The notes under the pieces: generated by a model | The model's database searches: none | What the model was told of the DNA's origin: nothing | What the model saw: the letters and a program-made list of their open reading frames with translations, nothing else | Made by a program: the position numbers and the translations under genes | Shown here: positions 61,168 to 64,000 of the stretch, piece after piece | How the letters are laid out: each line of letters starts with the position of its first letter | How positions within the stretch are numbered: position 1 is the first letter of the stretch | Origin: Variovorax sp. OAS795 | Lineage (GTDB): Bacteria > Pseudomonadota > Gammaproteobacteria > Burkholderiales > Burkholderiaceae_C | DNA: 64,000 nt | Direction: 5' to 3' | Assembly (NCBI RefSeq): GCF_040546685.1 | Contig: NZ_JBEPOH010000001.1 | Location: 2,480,001 to 2,544,000 of the forward strand

Positions 61168-61457
61168 ATAAAAATCTACTGCATGACTGGACCCTAGTGA
61201 GAGTGGATTTCGAATGGAAGTCAGGTCAAGTCACGATCGAATTGGAAGACTCGACGCTCACACGGAGAGTGCTGGTAGCTGAAGCAGTCCAGGAGTTGCG
61301 AGTCCCGAAAATGAACGAATGGGGTCCGAGCGTGAGCGTCAACGAGGTGACGGAGGGCGAGGCCTCATCTGGTCACGGGAAAATTCTGAACATTGAGATG
61401 CAGTCAGGCGATGTGATTCGCATCGTGGCCGAGAAGATTTTTCTCTTGCCTGCTTAG
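61164..61457 (+). CDS. candidate immunity protein coupled to an orphan tip
   Basis: A 97-residue, beta-rich protein (LLHDWTLVRVDFEWKSGQVT, IELEDSTLTRRVLVAEAVQE, LRVPKMNEWGPSVSVNEVTE, GDVIRIVAEKIFLLPA). No signal peptide. The ATGA overlap with the upstream toxin remnant is the main evidence for an immunity role; small beta proteins of this style are frequent next to RHS tips. Confidence 0.65.
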   Translation: MNKNLLHDWTLVRVDFEWKSGQVTIELEDSTLTRRVLVAEAVQELRVPKMNEWGPSVSVNEVTEGEASSGHGKILNIEMQSGDVIRIVAEKIFLLPA

Positions 61458-61603
61458 GAGCGCCGCTCGTTTGCACAACGCGTACCAAGCTCGCTACCGG
61501 AGGGGCCTAGAAGTATTGGCGAACGACGCAACCAAGACATCTTGGTCGACACAGTAGATTCGGATAGGCCGTTCATTTCTTCTCCCCCTGGAAAAAGATA
61601 GCC

Positions 61604-61891
61604 ATGACCAAAACACTTGAGCTGCTGAGCGACCCGATTAATTTTGCAGTTGTACAACTACCGGAGCGCAACTATCCGGGGGTGGTCATCCAAGGCGATA
61701 CGCTGAATGGTTTGGTGCGCCGTCTGGACGAAATGCGCAGTCTCGCGAAGTCCAATCAACCAGAAGACGTAGAAGACATGGCGGCGGAGATTCAGATGTT
61801 GTGGGAGCAGCTCTCTGCTGCGCGGGACCACTACGAAGCCACCTGTAGTGAGCGCGGCATCGAATTGCCATACCCTAGGGTCCCGCGATAG
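61604..61891 (+). CDS. DUF6959-like protein, candidate immunity protein
   Basis: A 95-residue protein with SDPINFAVVQLPERNYPGVV, IQGDTLNGLVRRLDEMRSLA and a helical end with a charged stretch. The block LPxRxxPGVxIQGDxLxxL is what I associate with DUF6959, a family common next to polymorphic toxins; the match is from memory. A GGAAAAAGA site precedes the ATG. No toxin tip was recognised in the 146 bases upstream. Confidence 0.6.
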   Translation: MTKTLELLSDPINFAVVQLPERNYPGVVIQGDTLNGLVRRLDEMRSLAKSNQPEDVEDMAAEIQMLWEQLSAARDHYEATCSERGIELPYPRVPR

Positions 61892-61896
61892 CGCCA

Positions 61897-62197
61897 CGCG
61901 ACTTTTCCGTCCATGCCCCATCGGTCTCACTGAGCCTACGAAAGACGACAACGTCGATGTTCGGATTGAACTGTCCGACGGCCGCGCGTATAGCCTGACC
62001 TTTTTCACCCTCACAACCTAGAGACGCTCATGGCGCGTTGGGGAAGCACTGGCGAAACTGCGAATGGGCTGTACGTTTGGGCGACGAACATGATCGTCGT
62101 GCAGGAAATCACACAGGCAGTAATAAGAAGGGTCGCACAGGACCTCGTTGAAACTGGCGATCTTGAAAAGATCGGGCAGCTCATTCATTCTTCCGAT
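61897..62197 (+). pseudogene. decayed duplicate of the 60524-60832 immunity gene
   Basis: The first part encodes LTEPTKDDNVDVRIELSDGR and AYSLTFFTL, then a one-base deletion near 62018 (the intact copy has TAACTTGG where this one has AACCTAG) breaks the frame. The second part resumes as MARWGSTGETANGLYVWATN and VIRRVAQDLVETGDLEKIGQ, ending LIHSSD. It also lacks the start codon of the intact gene. Confidence 0.85.
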
Positions 62198-62444
62198 TGG
62201 ACGATGGTGGCGATGGTCGGGAGACCATACGGAGATCAAAGGTCAGAGCGGAGCTGGTGCAGCAGACAACGTGCGCGTAGGGCCGAACGGTGACGTCTGG
62301 GTTCAACAGCCAACCGGTTCTTGGGTCCACACCGGCAACGCAAACGACATGATCGGTGGCAATGAAGCATCTGGTCGACGAGGTAAGGACCGAGAGCCTC
62401 CATGGAAGCAGGATCGCGGTCGTAAACAACGGGGAGATTGGTGA
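62198..62444 (+). pseudogene. orphan RHS toxin tip fused behind the decayed immunity gene
   Basis: In the frame that ends at 62444 the encoded segment is SGDHTEIKGQSGAGAADNVR, VGPNGDVWVQQPTGSWVHTG, NEASGRRGKDRE and PPWKQDRGRKQRGDW. NVRVGPNGDVWxQxPxGSW followed by SGRRGKDR is a recurrent toxin-terminus style in RHS and related toxins; the activity is not known to me. The strongly basic end could bind nucleic acid. The stop overlaps the next start (TGATG). Confidence 0.55.
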
Positions 62445-62913
62445 TGAGTGAGCGAGAACTGAGCGACGTCGCTATGAAGGCTGCGTACTACTACAGCATT
62501 CGATTGTTGATAAAAAACACGACCATGCCGGTGAGCGAGATCACGGCATCACTGGGCATGGAGCCAGATTACTCCTGGAGCGTGGGCGAGGATGGAATCG
62601 CTTCAGTTATTCGTCCGTGCCCGTCACGCCTGCTCCTGGGGGTCGTCTCTCCTCCATCAAAGGCGGCGTGAGGCTATTTGATATTCCGATGGGGGCGGCA
62701 GAAGCGGCATTGGTGGTGCAAGAGGAGGAATTGCGAGTGCGCTACGGACGTGGCCTCTGGGAGATGGTCGATGACCATCTAGCAGGTGCACCACCGGCCA
62801 TGAGCAAAGAAATTCTTGCCCCCGGTGCTTGCGGGAACCTCAAGGTCGGTGTGGTAAGTATTTTTCCAGAGTCATTGACATGCGCTGTGCGACCCCTATT
62901 GCAACGGAAGTGA
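62444..62913 (+). pseudogene. DUF4279-like immunity gene interrupted and mosaic
   Basis: From ATG 62444 (with a GGGGAG site) the frame encodes YYYSIRLLIKNTTMPVSEIT and ASLGMEPDYSWSVGED, close to the start of DUF4279 immunity proteins, then leaves its frame at about 62590 and ends at 62671. Another frame continues to 62913 with WNRFSYSSV (DNA similar to the RHS GGWNRFGY segment) and an unrelated-looking stretch (ALVVQEEELRVRYGRGLWEM, MSKEILAPGACGNLKVGVVS). It looks like an immunity gene broken by recombination. A simple one-base error is the alternative. Confidence 0.45.
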
Positions 62914-62914
62914 T

Positions 62915-63280
62915 ATGAAAATCCTGAAGTTAATCGCTGTTTTGCTGTTCGTGATCTACCCGCTCGCTTCGGCTTCTGGCTACTTGATCGTTTTGCGAAC
63001 AGACGCATATCAAGCGCTAGTCGCTTTTGTTGGGACATCCAACGAAATTAGAAAACAAGTCGGGGATCATCCCAGCATGCGGCTTCATTTCATCGGGTAC
63101 TCGATACGTGTATCCGGGCCAAGCGGAAGTGCCGAGTTTTCCGCCGATGTGGAGGGGGCCGAGGGGTCGGGCAAGTTGGCTGCAAGGCTGGTCAAAGCTG
63201 GGGATTGGAAGATCACGTCCGTAAGCCTCGATGGCCAGGAGGTTCATGCAGCTTCCCACGGTTCCAGTGGCACTAGGTAG
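62915..63280 (+). CDS. Coa1/Tim21-like membrane-anchored protein, candidate immunity protein
   Basis: A 121-residue protein with an N-terminal membrane helix (LKLIAVLLFVIYPLASASGY) and a soluble domain with the pattern of cytochrome-oxidase-assembly factor Coa1 proteins (ALVAFVGTSNEIRKQVGDHP, GYSIRVSGPSGSAEFSADVE, GSGKLAARLVKAGDWKITSV). In toxin islands such domains have been co-opted as immunity proteins, which I think is likelier here than respiration. It starts one base after the preceding stop, with a GGAAG site. Confidence 0.62.
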   Translation: MKILKLIAVLLFVIYPLASASGYLIVLRTDAYQALVAFVGTSNEIRKQVGDHPSMRLHFIGYSIRVSGPSGSAEFSADVEGAEGSGKLAARLVKAGDWKITSVSLDGQEVHAASHGSSGTR

Positions 63281-63314
63281 GATGACTTGTAGATCAAAAT
63301 TCCTTACCGGGCCA

Positions 63315-63354
63315 CTGAAACGGATGAGCAATGATGTACCGCTTGATACCCGTG
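63315..63354 (+). repeat. relic of the 59281-59321 toxin-immunity junction
   Basis: ACTGAAACGGATGAGCAATG followed by ATGTACCGCTTGATACCCGT closely matches the junction at 59281-59321, including the ATGATGTA(C/T)CGC start of the immunity gene. Only this 40-base piece survives, directly before another small membrane-protein gene. Confidence 0.75.
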
Positions 63355-63367
63355 GTGAGCCGTTGCC

Positions 63368-63628
63368 ATGACTGTCTGGATTTTTATCCTGCTGATCGCC
63401 TCTGTAGCGGTCGGAGCAACCTACACCGTCCTTGGCCTGAAAGCCAATGATTACCTCAACGAAAAAGCCTCCAGCTTAGACCGTTCGATCGGGTGGATCT
63501 TCTGGTGGTCTTTCAGCAAGGACAAGTACAACGAGGAAGGCAAAAGGTTGTGCGCCCACGGGCAGGTGCTCGCACTGGCGATATTTGCTCTCTACGCCGG
63601 CTGGTACTTCGTTCTGTTGAGGAAGTAG
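63368..63628 (+). CDS. small two-helix membrane protein
   Basis: An 86-residue protein with two membrane segments (VWIFILLIASVAVGATYTVL and HGQVLALAIFALYAGWYFVL) that flank a charged loop (FSKDKYNEEGKRLC). No family known. Its place just behind a relic of a toxin-immunity junction suggests a membrane-type immunity or accessory protein. Confidence 0.6.
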   Translation: MTVWIFILLIASVAVGATYTVLGLKANDYLNEKASSLDRSIGWIFWWSFSKDKYNEEGKRLCAHGQVLALAIFALYAGWYFVLLRK

Positions 63629-63633
63629 TTCCC

Positions 63634-63900
63634 ATGAAGCATTTCATTGCTATCTTGCTGGTCGGCCTGCCTGCACTCCACGGGTTCCATGTGTTCATGC
63701 CTGAAGTTGGAGCATTCCCACCGAACAACAGCGGGCGGCCGCTCAGTTGGAGTTCCATGGATCGGATCGCTGCTTCAGGGTTGCTGGGAAAGAGCGCGAT
63801 CCTTGCAATCGACTGCCTCTTGATCGGCGCCGGGATCAAGTTGCTCTTAGGCGCCCGTGGCCGCCGTGCAGGAAAGCAAGAAAACAAGCGCTTCGACTGA
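63634..63900 (+). CDS. small membrane protein
   Basis: An 88-residue protein with two hydrophobic segments (FIAILLVGLPALHGFHVFM and KSAILAIDCLLIGAGIKLLL) and a basic tail (GARGRRAGKQENKRFD). It begins 5 bases after the preceding stop, so the two form an operon. A frame beginning at 63493 overlaps that gene and is rejected. No function can be assigned. Beyond it, 63901-64000 shows no gene. Confidence 0.55.
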   Translation: MKHFIAILLVGLPALHGFHVFMPEVGAFPPNNSGRPLSWSSMDRIAASGLLGKSAILAIDCLLIGAGIKLLLGARGRRAGKQENKRFD

Positions 63901-64000
63901 CGGCCCCCAACCGATGCGTGTTCGGCTATCGGCCATCGTCGGCCGGCCATCAAGACTGCACGTTGCTCAGACCAGGCGCCGCCGCTTCTTCCAAAGCCCG

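Noticed and set aside
62148..62444. A normal 98-residue gene starting at ATG 62148
   Set aside because: Its first 17 codons lie out of frame inside the decayed immunity copy; the rest reads as a toxin tip, so it is treated as a remnant.

Overview
The window comes from a GC-rich Gram-negative chromosome. The gene families and codon use point to a betaproteobacterium of the order Burkholderiales, most likely Comamonadaceae and Variovorax-like. The supports are an ArsR/ArsC/ArsH/ACR3 arsenic set, a MalQ-TreY fusion, a CheB-CheR-PAS hybrid kinase, a PAAR-linked effector and multiple signal-peptide RHS toxins. The genus is inferred. No rRNA, tRNA, CRISPR array or intact transposase was seen.

Layout, left to right. 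Positions 1-2.6 kb hold the end of an unknown gene and a two-gene operon for a pyruvyl-transferase-type enzyme and an FrhB-type iron-sulfur reductase; the reductase gene carries a one-base frameshift. Positions 2.7-9.5 kb hold a DUF1264 lipoprotein, a 1380-residue CheB/CheR/PAS/histidine kinase/receiver protein, a NUDIX hydrolase and a small basic protein. Positions 9.6-12.2 kb hold a divergent arsenic resistance locus. Exonuclease III follows. Positions 13.2-19.1 kb form a cyclic-di-GMP neighbourhood: an EAL phosphodiesterase, a GspE/PilB-type ATPase with two N-terminal repeats of the c-di-GMP-binding MshEN type, and a large GGDEF cyclase. Two divergent GH13 enzymes lie at 19.2-22.5 kb. Positions 22.7-24.2 kb hold a PAAR-metallopeptidase effector with a translationally coupled exported partner. 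Positions 24.4-28.5 kb form a stress block: an erythromycin-esterase-like protein, a phosphoribosyltransferase, two Hsp20 chaperones and two small genes, with divergent promoters that look sigma-32 dependent.

Positions 28.6-45.8 kb are a nearly continuous alpha-glucan/trehalose cluster: glgB, glgE, treS-maltokinase, a membrane protein, glgX, treZ and malQ-treY. Together they encode trehalose to maltose to maltose-1-phosphate to branched alpha-glucan (TreS-Mak-GlgE-GlgB), and the reverse flow of debranched glucan to trehalose (GlgX, TreZ, TreY, with MalQ re-extending short chains). Several junctions overlap by 4-8 bases, so translation is probably coupled. No glgA or glgC is present here.

Positions 45.8-63.9 kb are an accessory polymorphic-toxin island. 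Two full-length RHS proteins share a near-identical direct repeat of about 2.6 kb but have different N-termini and different C-terminal toxin tips, each followed at once by a candidate immunity gene. Downstream lies a graveyard of RHS-core fragments, orphan toxin tails, immunity genes (many joined to the tail by ATGA or TGATG overlaps) and decayed duplicates. Base composition outside the RHS cores is visibly more AT-rich than the rest of the window, which suggests transfer and module shuffling.
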